This document shows, piece by piece, positions 36,501-45,000 of a DNA stretch of 64,000 nucleotides (its first letter is position 1; every line of letters begins with the position of its first letter). Where the stretch lies: NCBI GenBank assembly GCA_963931865.1, contig OZ007517.1:7242676-7306675 (forward strand), read 5' to 3'. The notes below the pieces were generated by a model that searched no databases, was not told where the DNA came from, and saw only the letters and a program-made list of their open reading frames with translations. A program made the translations under genes and the position numbers. The stretch is from Axinella damicornis. Taxonomy: Eukaryota > Porifera > Demospongiae > Axinellida > Axinellidae.

Positions 36501-37685
36501 GTCGCCCAGCTCCCTCCCGGCCAAGGGCAAGGTCAGCCATCGTAACCACTTAGTATAGACGTGTGCTTTCCATCGTTGCAGGTGTTTGCTCAACAGTGTT
36601 TGTTAATGCTTGGAGCAGATTGTATGCTACTGTGTGATGCTGTGCCCTCCATTTTCACACACAGGGTGTGAGTTCGGACTGTTTGGTTGGTGGAGGAGTG
36701 CAACTGTCTGATAAAACCTCAGTCAAGCGGTCGTGCATTGGCGAACACTGCTTCATCGGAGACAAAAGCAAGATTATCAACTGCATACTCATGGATCACG
36801 TGCAAGTTGGAGAAGGGTGAGTTGTGAGGAGTGGAGGTGAGGAGGGAGAGGAGTGAGTGGTGAGAAGGGGGAGGAGTGAGTGGTGAGGAGGGGGAGGAGT
36901 TAGTGGTGAGGAGGGGGAGGAGTGAGTGGGGAGGAGAGTGAGGAGTGAGTGGGGAGGAGTGAGTGGTGAGGAGGGGGAGGAGTGAGTGGTGAGGAGGGGG
37001 AGGAGTTAGTGGTGAGAAGGGAGAGGAGTGAGTGGTAAGGAGGGGGTGCGTGAGATATTTTGTGCATACTGTTTTATGCTAAAACGCATGGGTGTGGTTT
37101 CATTACCACTAGCAAACGGTTTTTTGTTGATGTGGTACACAAATTTGGGCAGAAATGGCTGCCAAATGCATGAGTATGACATGCAATCGTGACAGTTGGC
37201 AAGAATTCTCTTTGGCTGTAAGGGATTTAGTATCCCCAGCATCTCTTCACACATGTACAATCACACGCACACACACACACCAGTTGCACACTGCAGGGTT
37301 GCATTGTGTGCAGCCATGTGAGGATAGAGGACCGTGTGAACCTCAAGGATTGCGTCGTGGGAGCCAACTTTACTGTCACAAAGGAAGGTAAACTTCATAT
37401 GACAGCTTGTTTGTGTGGGGAGCTACGTTGTACCAAGAGTTCATGAACTCTTGGTTGTACGTTATAAATGGTGTCTTGCTTGTGATTCACACTATAAGGG
37501 TGAGATGCATGCACTAATAGCCAAGTTGAAATCTAGCCATGTCAACATTCAGAGGTTTCACTGTTACAGTATAGTATATCCATCCTCTCCTAATTTCTTC
37601 TCCCGTATGGACACCACACCCTCCATGGCCTCCAGCTGATATCCGTGGGGAGACACTGGTAGTAGAAGGAGGACTGCATTTCTAG
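18959..37685 (+). CDS. EIF2B3: Translation initiation factor eIF2B subunit gamma, complete, 11 exons
   Basis: Exons: 18959-19112, 20349-20515, 21617-21773, 32631-32733, 33312-33401, 34621-34748, 35637-35830, 36460-36531, 36665-36816, 37284-37387, 37636-37685. All junctions are GT-AG and phases agree; the sum is 1,371 nt, 456 aa (human about 452). The protein is part of the catalytic half of eIF2B, the GDP-GTP exchange factor for eIF2 in the cytoplasm. The N-terminal nucleotidyltransferase-like domain starts [14 protein letters not shown] and [15 protein letters not shown], then GTADSLR and [11 protein letters not shown]. The C-terminal left-handed beta-helix shows hexapeptide patterns in the 36665-36816 and 37284-37387 exons ([33 protein letters not shown]). 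Start: the second in-frame ATG (18965, MEFY) aligns with human MEFQ and may be used instead. Intron 3 (10.9 kb) houses a whole antisense gene. Confidence 0.96.
19305..19580. mobile_element. Inverted-repeat element, AAGGGGGTGACACTCCCAT ends (about 276 bp)
   Basis: Left AAGGGGGTGACACTCCCAT and, inside, AGAGCTGCGACCGGG both recur as reverse complements at the right end. AGTCAC flanks both sides as a direct repeat. The interior has GGTCAAGCGGTCAA direct repeats. It sits in EIF2B3 intron 1. A related element is at 40685-40954. Confidence 0.85.
20186..20291. mobile_element. TAGCC-family element (106 bp) with perfect 9-bp duplication
   Basis: Ends TAGCCTCGTTCCCAG and CTGGGAACGAGGCTA, with inner arms CGCCCAGCTTTTC.TCGCTTGCAGTA and complement. 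TGTTGAAGG is repeated exactly at 20177-20185 and 20292-20300. It lies 57 bases upstream of the exon 2 acceptor of EIF2B3. Confidence 0.96.
21179..21230. mobile_element. TAGCC-family miniature element (52 bp)
   Basis: TAGCGTCATTCCCAGGTTCCC and GGGAGCCTGTGAATGAGGCTA. Located in EIF2B3 intron 2. Confidence 0.8.
21936..22290. repeat. Long imperfect hairpin (possible decayed TAGCC-type element)
   Basis: Nested inverted pairs: CAGTGTTTGTCACTTGCAGTA with its complement at about 22234-22262, and ACATGTGACGTTGGGTGGGC with its complement at about 22180-22210. The outer arm resembles the GCTTGCAGTA arm of TAGCC-family copies, but the termini are not preserved. Confidence 0.6.
22493..22526. repeat. G homopolymer, 34 bases
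   Basis: Uninterrupted G run in EIF2B3 intron 3, followed by TACAAGACTATTGAATGACTTTC. A similar tail follows the G run at 22667-22687 and occurs at 36180-36305, so the runs appear to be part of a dispersed repeat. Confidence 0.9.
23218..23322. mobile_element. TAGCC-family element (105 bp)
   Basis: TAGCCTCATTCCCAGGCCAT and GGCCTGGGAACGAAGCTA, with inner arms CACCGCCAGT.TTTGATCGC and complement. Flanks GTTTGATAC and GTTTAATAA agree at 7 of 9 bases. EIF2B3 intron 3. Confidence 0.9.
23870..24121 (+). repeat. 34-bp minisatellite, about 7.4 nearly identical copies
   Basis: Unit CAGCTCTGGAAGACCTGAAT followed by GCAACTATGGAAGG. Copies are essentially identical, so the expansion is recent. The period is not a multiple of three. 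It lies in EIF2B3 intron 3, just 3' of the antisense ROCO gene's stop. Confidence 0.95.
24452..24478. repeat. C homopolymer, about 27 bases
   Basis: Uninterrupted C run just 3' of the antisense ROCO gene's last exon. Confidence 0.9.
24524..31266 (-). CDS. ROCO-family Roc-COR GTPase with three C-terminal death-like domains, complete, 7 exons
   Basis: Minus-strand exons: 31266-31213, 30811-30676, 30609-28538, 27651-27413, 27155-27131, 27027-26789, 24860-24524. Phases agree; the sum is 3,102 nt, 1,033 aa. The Roc GTPase shows P-loop GPAGVGKSS (residues 86-94), switch II motif WDCGGQ (235-240) and THGD (335-338) as the base-specificity motif. A COR-like region follows (about 400-700; [14 protein letters not shown]). 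The tail has three death-fold domains encoded mainly by separate exons (about 755-834, 843-921, 922-1000): [67 protein letters not shown]. No kinase, LRR or ankyrin region is seen. The domain order resembles the C-terminal part of DAPK1. A role in death or innate-immune signalling is an inference. The last exon has an alternative donor (AA|GTACGT, about 24596), so the C-terminus could differ. The gene lies wholly inside EIF2B3 intron 3, antisense. Confidence 0.92.
25724..25771. mobile_element. TAGCC-family miniature element (48 bp) with perfect 9-bp duplication
   Basis: TAGCCTCGTTCCCAGGCGCT..GGGACTGGGAACGAGGCTA. TTTTCAGTA is repeated exactly at 25715-25723 and 25772-25780. It lies in an intron of the antisense ROCO gene (and so in EIF2B3 intron 3). 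Confidence 0.96.
26310..26711. mobile_element. Long TAGCC-family relative, degenerate
   Basis: Shares the interior of the 8743-9092 element (GGCCTGGGAGATCTAGT, GTAGACATACGG, TCACAGTGCCAGG, GTGTCTGCCTGATGTC). The right end reads CGCCTGGGAACGACGCAA, a mutated terminus; the left terminus is not clear. Confidence 0.65.
27295..27348. mobile_element. TAGCC-family miniature element (54 bp)
   Basis: TAGCCTCGTTCCCAGACTGT and CCTGGGAACAGGGCTA. Located in a ROCO intron. Confidence 0.85.
27735..27813. mobile_element. TAGCC-family element (79 bp)
   Basis: TAGTCTCGTTCCCAGGCCCC and GCCTGGGAACGAGGCTA around CAGCTTTTTGTCACTTGCAGT. The right inner arm is decayed. Confidence 0.85.
27857..27935. mobile_element. 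TAGCC-family element (79 bp)
   Basis: TAGCCTCGTTCCCAGGCCC..GACCTGGGAATGAGGCTA with inner arms GCCCAGCTTTTATCACTTG and CAAGTGACGAAAAGCTGGGC. It lies 43 bases after the previous copy. Confidence 0.9.
27981..28392. mobile_element. hAT-like MITE, 412 bp, perfect 16-bp ends and 8-bp duplication
   Basis: Both ends read TAGGGCTGTCACAATA in inverted orientation. CGTCCAAT is repeated exactly at 27973-27980 and 28393-28400. An 8-bp duplication and this type of end are characteristic of hAT superfamily elements. The interior is AT-rich with TATTGCAATA-type subrepeats and no coding potential. It lies between exons 3 and 4 of the antisense ROCO gene. Confidence 0.95.
31002..31024. repeat. G homopolymer, about 23 bases
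   Basis: Uninterrupted G run within intron 1 of the ROCO gene. Confidence 0.9.
31270..32160. other. No further gene recognised (5' flank of the ROCO gene within EIF2B3 intron 3)
   Basis: The sequence just above 31266 is the natural place for the promoter of the antisense ROCO gene, but I see no clear motif. Between 31440 and 31470 there is an AT-rich TATAATAATG stretch. Confidence 0.4.
32173..32562. mobile_element. Inverted-repeat element, about 60-bp arms (390 bp)
   Basis: Left arm GTGAAGTGTATTGAAAGTGC then ATGCTGAATTTTGTA; right arm is its reverse complement (TACAAAAATTCAGCATGCAC then TTCTAATACACTTCAC). The outer parts of the arms are more diverged. Non-coding interior. It ends 69 bases before EIF2B3 exon 4. 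Confidence 0.8.
32818..32913. repeat. Perfect 96-bp palindrome
   Basis: Each 48-base arm (AAGGTGGCAGATACCCCTTT..AAACGTCGGGGG) is the exact reverse complement of the other, with no spacer; the centre is GGGGG|CCCCC. ACATGAAG occurs close to both ends (32807-32814 and about 32925-32932), compatible with an 8-bp insertion duplication. It lies in EIF2B3 intron 4. Confidence 0.97.
33414..33577. repeat. (CA)n microsatellite, about 160 bp
   Basis: Nearly pure CA repeat with a few TACA and GCGC interruptions, beginning 12 bases after the donor of EIF2B3 exon 5. Confidence 0.97.
34480..34590. repeat. (CTCCCC)n polypyrimidine tract
   Basis: CT-rich simple repeat directly upstream of the acceptor of EIF2B3 exon 6. 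Proline-rich open frames here are spurious. Confidence 0.9.
34772..34802. mobile_element. TAGCC-family remnant
   Basis: TCTCGTTCCCAGGCCCTGGGAATGAGGCTA: a 5'-damaged minimal copy, 23 bases after the donor of EIF2B3 exon 6. Confidence 0.75.
35857..36165 (+). repeat. 43-bp minisatellite, about 8 imperfect copies
   Basis: Units of GTCACATGACTGGTAGCACA then TGCACTGCCATACACCTGTG. It lies in EIF2B3 intron 7. Confidence 0.9.
36817..37045 (+). repeat. G-rich minisatellite (GAGGAGTGAGTGGTGAGGAG type)
   Basis: Tandem purine-rich units of about 24-27 bp start with the donor of EIF2B3 exon 9. Many units contain GTGAGT, i.e. donor-like sequence. Confidence 0.85.
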
Positions 37686-37945
37686 CACACATGAACTGGT
37701 AGAGCAGTACAACTGCATCATGCATTTCTCAGGAATCATTCACTTTGAGAAGTAATATATTTACACACAGTCAGTCATGCAATAACATTTTCTTTTTCAT
37801 AACATCAGCGTGAAGCATTGCCGAAACAGCATGAAACCAATTGCTGTACTATCACTATAGACAGACTGATGATTCTACATTCAAAAGGAGAAAAATATCA
37901 TGAAAAAATTCATCACCCTAGGAGTCTATGTGTCCATGCAAGGTG
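37686..37945. other. Shared 3' region between EIF2B3 and RNF170
   Basis: The two stop codons face each other 260 bases apart, so both 3' untranslated regions must lie in or overlap this interval. I see no canonical AATAAA on the plus strand here. Confidence 0.6.
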
Positions 37946-40900
37946 TCACATGCCCCCATTAGCTACGTGTGCGCCGTATATGAGTGAGATGTACACAAAT
38001 ACCCCTAAGACAATGAGGATGTCATCAATGAGTCCTAGCACGCCAAATACAGTCTCAGGTATGATGTCCAGGGGGGACAGAATGTAGAGGAGGAGGAGGA
38101 GGAGGATGAAAAGGATGTGGAGCCGGTAGAGAACCACCAGACCCCGCAGGGTGAACAGGTTCCGCCAGATGTGTCGCAGTAGAGTTGGGACATCATACAG
38201 GTAGTGGAGGAGCTGGAGGAGGGGAAGGTCGATCAACAAAATACATCTTGAATCTGATCATGCGTGATGTACAAGGTGGATCCGTATCAAGTAGCTAACA
38301 CCGCCTAGATCAGTTATAACATATACATGGTTGGAGTGTAACTAGCCTCGTTCCCAGACAGCCTGGGAACGAGGCTATATATAGGGTATAACTAATAATA
38401 TTGCAATAGGTACGGCTGGCAGCTGCATGCTATCCGAGAGTTGAACTTTGTCTCCAAGTATGAAACATTCTAATTACGCACCATGCACAGTTCAAGGACA
38501 TGCAGCAATTGGCCCAATACGGATAGTGGCACAGTCTGGAAAGGATCATGCAACCATTCCCTGTTATAAACGTCAAAGGTGCCATGTGCACAACGTACGG
38601 TAAAGAGTTGCTTGAAAGACAAAAGCAGGGCATGACTAGCAGCAAGGATTACTAAGCAGAGTAACAAGATCAAGAGTGAGTTGGACTCTGACCTCCCATG
38701 TTTTGGATGGCCAAATAAATCATCACACCCCAGTATACAGCAGAGTCAGTTAGATGCAAGAGGACATTGATTGGCAATGAAGGTCAACACAGGCACTGCC
38801 ATTTCCATGATGCCTAATGCAACACTAAAGAAGCTGTTCCTGAACATGAACAAGCCCAGGTAGTCCGCAGGACCTATAATAATGGTGCTGGCTCTCAAAA
38901 GTACATTACTGTAACAGTCAATGCACTTGTACTAATACACTTTGCCATTGCCACTGAATTAGACTGAATGACTATTGTGCCTGAAAAAATAAAACACGAC
39001 ATAGGCAACAAACATTTTCCATTAGTGAAGGTAATTTTCAGAGGCCATCCTGTAACGACCGCCACATGTCATGCACTACTCTGATCATTGAAGCCTCTGA
39101 TCTGATCGTAATCTGATTGAGAAGTGCTATGCTGGTTCGGCACCGTTCAAGACCCTAGGAATGCCTGAGACACAGAATCAATGGCCAGGGTCTACACTCC
39201 CCCCCCCCCCCCCCCCCCCCCAACAGAGAAAGTTGGGTCATCCACAAGGCACCAACACCCTGCATGGAACTGAGATCATTCCTATGGGAAGTTCATTCTC
39301 AACGTTGCCTGCTGATCATGAAGACAGACAGCAGGGATAATACAATGCATTTTGACATCTGTAATCGTACTAGCTATAGTGCCAAATTGCTGCTGTGGCT
39401 GGCTGGAGATGCCTCGATCAGGATATATGGACCTGATGAATCCGAGAGACTGATCACATAATTATGCTTGCTTATGTACCAGTACGGTCAACCTGTACGG
39501 TCAACCTGTGTATCGATCTAAGCCGCTAATTCTGGACCAAAAGAATAGACAATTAATCCTCTGTTGGCTGCTGCATGTCTATAATAACAGTTGGCACCAC
39601 TCCTGTTCAGCAGAAAGGCCTGAACCATTTAAGACTATATACTATCACAGCACCAATTGTTCCACCTAGTACAAGGGTTCAAAGGTTGCGACTAAAAACA
39701 AAGCGGGAGACAGCCTGGGAACGAGGCTAAAAGCGAAGCGGCAGACGGCCTGGGAACGAGGCTAGCACCAACCATCTGTCTAGTATCTATCCGACACCAC
39801 TGCATGTAACCAAATCTCCCAGGCCTTCCTCCTCTGTATTTGCATACTGCAAGCGGTATCAAGAGTGGAGAGGGAATAGCCTCATTCCCAGGCCCAAGAC
39901 TGGGAATGAGGCTAAGGTGGGAACAACCGGGGAATGAGGCTACGGAGCACACAACCATGTTTTGTTCTAGTGTAGTGCCTCGTGGTTGATTCAAAGTCCC
40001 CTAGCTCTAAAACTATAACTGTAATCGTGCATACGTAGATCTGCACGGTAGGTAGTCTACTCCTTGGGAGGCAACCATTCCCAGCTCGCTCCCACCTCCA
40101 GCATATATTTGAGTTACACAAAATGGAGCCACCAGTTGACGCCTTTGGCGGTGTCATCAGTGAGTGGTATGGCTATTTCTAGGCTGTCCACTCAATGCGA
40201 AACAAAGGACCATTACTTGATCATGAGATTAACACCTCACATACCGGTCTTGGTTGTCCCGACATTCGGTGGTTGTAGTCAGAGACCTGTCTTGACAGTT
40301 GCTGGGCTCCTGGGGATGCTAGGGACTCACTGGGAAGAAGAAGTGTCACCTGTAGAGTGAGAGTGGGTGGAATATTAGTCACTAAGCATTCGTGATACAG
40401 CTATTACTGCAGGTAATACCTCAAGCACTTTTCCCTCATGACAGGGTAAACAAGAATGCTAAGAAGGCAGCTATCGTGGAGGTCAGAAGGAAGTTGGGGT
40501 ACAACCTAACACGGTAAACGTCACAAGTCGTTTCACTATCCATCCACTGGAGCACGTGCACGAGTGAGTCTGTGGCGCACAACACTCACTCATTTACTAA
40601 TTATGTTCAGAGGTTCAAGCAGCCTTGCTCCCAGGCCACGTGGGAGGCCTGGGAACGAGGCTAAGGTGGTCCTTGGTCTTCAGTCAAGGGGAGGTCACTC
40701 CAATAAGCTCCGTACTTAGAGCTGCAATCGGGGATTGCGACCCCGTATACGGCAGGTGTAGGTGTGGCATGGGTGTGGCTTATCGTATGACCCTGAATAC
40801 TACCAAAAAGTCACGCTATCGCGGTGGACTTGGGCGATGGTCACAGGGTTACCGGCAGTTTAGCAGCGTAGTCACAGATAGTTTTTGGATGGTCACAGAG

Positions 40901-41457
40901 TGTGATCCTGGTTACAGTTGTAAGTACGGTGTGTATTGAGGTGACCACCCCTTGTCGGTTCCACATGCCGATATACTGAACGTGATTGGTGCTGGGGCTG
41001 AGACTAGCTTGGAAACAAGGCCAGGTTAGTAACAGTGACAACTCACCGGTCTCCTGCATACAGCACAACGGGCAGCCCTTGGCCATTGGTCAAACTGCCA
41101 GTAGGTCAGGATGCACTGTGCACAGAACTTGTGGCCACAGTTTGTCTCCACCGCATACGTTAGCCCCACCTGACAGATGGGACACTCCTCCACCTCAGCA
41201 CTTTGTTCTCCTTCTCCACCCTCTCCCTGGACCCCCATCTCACGTCGCGCGCCCTCAACTGGGCCAGCTTGCTCCGGGTGTATATGTCGTAGACGTCCAT
41301 TCTTGTTATTTATGGCAAACAGTGCCACTATCGCCAAAAGAAGAGCGAGGGAACACCCTCCAATAGTTAGGATCTCGTCCCCCACGCCTGCCACCATCGT
41401 TCCCTGTTGCGGAATCACCCCCAGGGAGGGCACGTCGTCTGAAGGCTCGGCAGCCAT
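37946..41457 (-). CDS. RNF170: RING finger E3 ubiquitin ligase RNF170, complete, three exons
   Basis: Exons 41457-41047, 40349-40245 and 38212-37946 join in phase 0 to give 260 aa (human about 258). RNF170 is an ER-membrane ubiquitin ligase acting on activated IP3 receptors. A transmembrane segment lies at about residues 31-49 (LTIGGCSLALLLAIVALFAI). The C3HC4 RING has CPIC (92-95), CGHKFCAQC (107-115) and CAVC (131-134). Exon 2 reads VTLLLP and DYNHRMSGQPRP (human DYNRRFSGQPRS). Exon 3 carries the DUF1232 domain with the hallmark YILSPLDIIPETVFGVLGLI, between hydrophobic segments. The first ATG is used and aligns with the family. The gene is tail-to-tail with EIF2B3 and head-to-head with the CRAL-TRIO gene. 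Confidence 0.96.
38343..38377. mobile_element. TAGCC-family minimal element (35 bp), perfect hairpin
   Basis: TAGCCTCGTTCCCAG, five bases, then CTGGGAACGAGGCTA. Same 35-bp size as the copy at 14801. It lies in the larger RNF170 intron. Confidence 0.95.
39200..39221. repeat. C homopolymer, about 22 bases
   Basis: Uninterrupted C run in the RNF170 intron. Confidence 0.85.
39708..39763. mobile_element. Two partial TAGCC-family right ends in tandem
   Basis: AGCCTGGGAACGAGGCTA and GGCCTGGGAACGAGGCTA 30 bases apart, each preceded by AAAGCGRRGCGGCAGAC/AAAGCGGGAGACA. They look like a small local duplication of one end. Confidence 0.7.
39877..39914. mobile_element. TAGCC-family miniature element (38 bp)
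   Basis: TAGCCTCATTCCCAGGCCC and AGACTGGGAATGAGGCTA. The right flank (AAGGTGGGAA) partly matches the left (GAGAGGGAA). Confidence 0.85.
40123..40517 (+). CDS. Possible two-exon microprotein antisense to RNF170 exon 2
   Basis: An ATG at 40123 opens MEPPVDAFGGVISEW; a GT at 40167 (TG|GTATGG) and an acceptor after CCCTCATGACAG at 40444 join in phase to a basic tail ending KLGYNLTR and TAA at 40517, for 38 residues. The intron would contain RNF170 exon 2 on the opposite strand. The protein-like composition and matched phase are the only support; a stronger-looking donor (A|GTGAGT) four bases earlier would break the frame. I recognise no family. Confidence 0.25.
40621..40663. mobile_element. TAGCC-family miniature element (43 bp)
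   Basis: AGCCTTGCTCCCAGGCCACG and GGCCTGGGAACGAGGCTA, in RNF170 intron 1. Confidence 0.85.
40685..40954. mobile_element. Inverted-repeat element, CAAGGGG(A/T)GGTCAC ends (270 bp)
   Basis: Left CAAGGGGAGGTCACTCCAAT and right reverse complement CAAGGGGTGGTCACCTCAAT agree at 18 of 20 bases. It shares AGAGCTGC(A/G)A.CGGG and GACCCCGTATAC with the element at 19305-19580, so they are one family. RNF170 intron 1. Confidence 0.8.
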
Positions 41458-42075
41458 GATATCCAGTCATACATGCACAGTCAGCATAATAATGATCGCA
41501 TCTCTAAACAAATTGCGTCATTGACGATTACGTAATTGGTAATCTCTACTTAATTGATTACGTAACCATAACGTAATCCAGCAGTTGAAGTAGAAATCGA
41601 CGTCTGTTGTTGTCATGCTGAAGGTACACGTACATAGCTATGTACGAAACGTTAACCCCAAACCTAAAGGTGTGCATGATCACTGGTCTGAGAACCAGAT
41701 CCCGAGACTATGGATGAGACCTAGCTGTTCAGAGAATCATATGTAACATCATAGATAATAGAGCATAGCAGGTATGCTATGGGAATATCACCCCATCATG
41801 TATTAAAGTACTACATGTAGCTGTACGTACTGTAGCAAGACTGCTTCAAAGTAGAGAATTGAGACTCCAACGTCGAGAGTCTGGCCCACGAGACTATACT
41901 ACATCGAACTGTATATAGCTAAACTGTTTCCTGATGCCAATTAGCTAACGTTGAAAGTTGAACTGAACTCGAGCACTTCCGCTTGTTGATAAGCATAAAT
42001 ATGATGTGCATCAGAGTAGCTACAGTTCACTGCTGACATTTGGGTTCCATTCGTGCAGGCTCCCGAAGGAGAGTG
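41458..42075. promoter_or_regulatory. Candidate bidirectional promoter between RNF170 and the CRAL-TRIO gene
   Basis: The two start codons diverge 618 bases apart, so both 5' untranslated regions and core promoters must fit here unless there are non-coding first exons. The RNF170-proximal part repeats ATTACGTAAT-like palindromes (GATTACGTAATTG, GATTACGTAACC, AACGTAATCC). Function is inferred from geometry only. Confidence 0.4.
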
Positions 42076-45000
42076 ATGGCCACTTCTGCTGGAGATGGGA
42101 TATCTTGCATATCTGGTGAAACTCTTGAGAAGGCACGGCGTGAGCTTGGAGAGGATCCCGAGACAAGAGCTGCAATCATCCAAGAGCTCCGGGACAAGAT
42201 AGAGCAGTGGGAACCAACCCCGGAGGAGGAGGGACTGACGTTTCCACGAAAGGATGACAAATTTCTCCTGCGTTATCTGAGAGCCAGGAAGTTTGACACA
42301 GATCGAGCCCTGCAGCTATATGTGAACTACCACAAGTACAGGAGGAAGTATGCAGGTCTACTGGGAGAACTTACACCCAAGGCAGCTGAACACATCCTTA
42401 GGAGTGGACTGGTGTCGGTGCTACCAGAGCGCTCAAGGTCAGGGTGTAAGGTGATTGTAATCCGGGCAGTACTGTGGAACCAAGAGACAATGCCCCCAGA
42501 AGATGTGCTGAAGACCTACGTGCTGCTACTGGACAGGCTGATAGAGGAGGAGGAGACCCAGGTGCATGGTGTGGCAGTGTTGGAGGACCTGGATGGGATT
42601 GATTTCTACAGGATCTATCGTCTGGCCCGGACTCAGCAACTGCAAAAGGGGGTCGCTGTGGAACTGCTGCAGGTACGCACATAAAGTGATGCCAGAAAGT
42701 TGCAGCATTCTCGTTGGATGATCTGTGATGTTAAATTTGGACCTCGGAACAATTTTTTCAGTAAACGCTTGAAATATATGGACCCCCTGGAACAAATTTT
42801 TCAGAAATGTATAAGGACCCCTTGTGAAATATTAATATTTGGACCCCCCATGGGTCCATTATGTGTTGCAAGTGCGCACATTCAGTCCGAGGGGAATGTA
42901 TTTTATTGGGTGGGGGGGGGGGGGGGGGGGGGGGGGGTCCTCCAAAATCAATATGACAAATCGTCCAAGTTGTGCGGAGAACCTATTTGTGATTGTAGCA
43001 TTGCATATACCGATACCATCTCTCCACCCACAGGAGGCCTTTCCATGTCGTTTGAAGGGGATCCACTTGTTGAACCAGCCCTGGTACATCAGCCTCATCA
43101 TAGCCACTGCACGTCCCTTCCTCAAACAGAAGTTCAAGGAAAGGGTGAGCCACCTACAGATCCTAATCACCCATGAGGTGTAGCAAATTGGAGAGTGATT
43201 ATAGTAATGAGTTCAAATGTATATGCAGTTGTGCATGTCGGGTGGGCATGGGCATCTACTCTGGCTAATACTGAAGATTTCAGGTTGCTTGTCCGAGATC
43301 CATTCACGAAATTAGCGCAAGGGGATGTAAAGCCGTCAGTCCCCGGGGACCTGGGTCAATAGGCTCTGCCTTCTCCAGGCCCTCGTTAGCCACTATCATG
43401 GTAAACCCCTCATGGGTAGTTCAAATTCAAAATCCCAAAAATTGAAAGGCAGTCAGAGCAGTCATTCTAATGCTGTTCATTGTGCATGAACCATTGCTGA
43501 TTCTAAAGGTCAGGTATCCAGCTGTTCATTTCTTATTGAAGATTTCAGGTTGTTTGTCCAAGAATTTCGACGCATGTGCACTGATGAGAGGGTGCGCAGT
43601 ATGCGCCTCCACCGCTTACATGGCGTAGGCGTCTTGCCCGTAAACGAGCACACAATCACTCTAACAAACATACAGTAATTTCCAGCTCAGGCTTCAAGTG
43701 CAAAGGCTGTTTCCATAGGCCATACTTATGTGCATCCGAAGGATGCGGTGTGAAATATTTCGAAATGCCTTCGAGAAAACACACCTACTCCTTTTTGTCT
43801 CGGCTTTTTTGTAAACGTATTTGTAGCTTTCGAGTAGATCCTCAAAATTGAGTACGGGTTTTGCTTGGCTGCTCATGAATCTACTTAGTGACTGCCTAAA
43901 GACTATGAATACTCACTCATCCATACACACAGTGTGCAGCTCAGCCCAAGTACATATATACATGACTCGAGTTACAACCACTCACCTCTACATGTAGCTA
44001 GATAATTGCTGAAAGAATTGGCCTTCAACAACGTGTTGTCTAGGTCCATTTATGAATTAAAACGGCCCACCTGGCTCTGACAAGACATCAAGTCCAGGCA
44101 CTACCATGCTCCTTTGGGTGAACATTCCCACCTCCCCCTGACCCACCGTCTGTGCTCACACAGAACCTCCAAAGATATTGATGCTGACTTAAGCCTGAAA
44201 ATCTCATTGCTAACAGGTTTTGCAGTCATAAAGGGTTAAACAGCTGCCATGTCCTCTGCATGATTCTGAGCTGATACCAGGTCGTGCCGAGACACATCAA
44301 GTCTCACTTGTTAGGGTAGGTCTAAGTCAACTCCTAGGAGAAAGAAATCTCCTATGGCAATGGTGGGACTCGAACCAGCAACCTTTCGATTAGCAGTTGA
44401 ATGCTTTAACCACTTGGCCACCAGCCATCCCTTTGACCGTGGGTCAGGGCTGTAGCCACCAGATTTCATGTTGGACAATGCTGGCTATCTGCATAGGCAT
44501 TGTGTGTATTACTTACTGGGTTCTGGGATTGAACATGCCCCTAGGAAAATGTGAATTTCAGGCCTTCTGAAATTGTTTGCACTTGGGGGTGAAGATTTAT
44601 AGCAAGAGTTTGATGATGTACTACAAGACATAGCCAATACAGTATGCTCAGCGTTTGCAGTCCTTGATTATGAGAAGGCCCGACCGATGACCCTGTGGGG
44701 CCTCTCATTGCTGCGAACTTTTATTTTGGGCCCATAATGCACATGAGACTTTGTGATGTCACATCTTGCAATGTCCTTGGGACTTAGGTTCTGCTTGTGC
44801 AGAAAGGGCAGGACAAGGGGAGGTGGGTGGGTGCACCCGAAGGGTGCAAACAGCATGGCTGTGTCTGGGCTCTGCTGTAGAAAGTCTTTGGTTGTCACTG
44901 GGACACCATTTCCATCATGAATAGAAACAAGCTGTCTTGCCTTGTAGGGCCAGCACTCATGGCCCGTTTTTCAGTTTGGCATTTCCCGGGAGAACTTGTT

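Noticed and set aside
44353..44427. Functional tRNA-Ser gene
   Set aside because: Resembles a tRNA but lacks a proper acceptor stem pairing and long variable arm, and a second copy with the same non-tRNA tail exists; it is a SINE.
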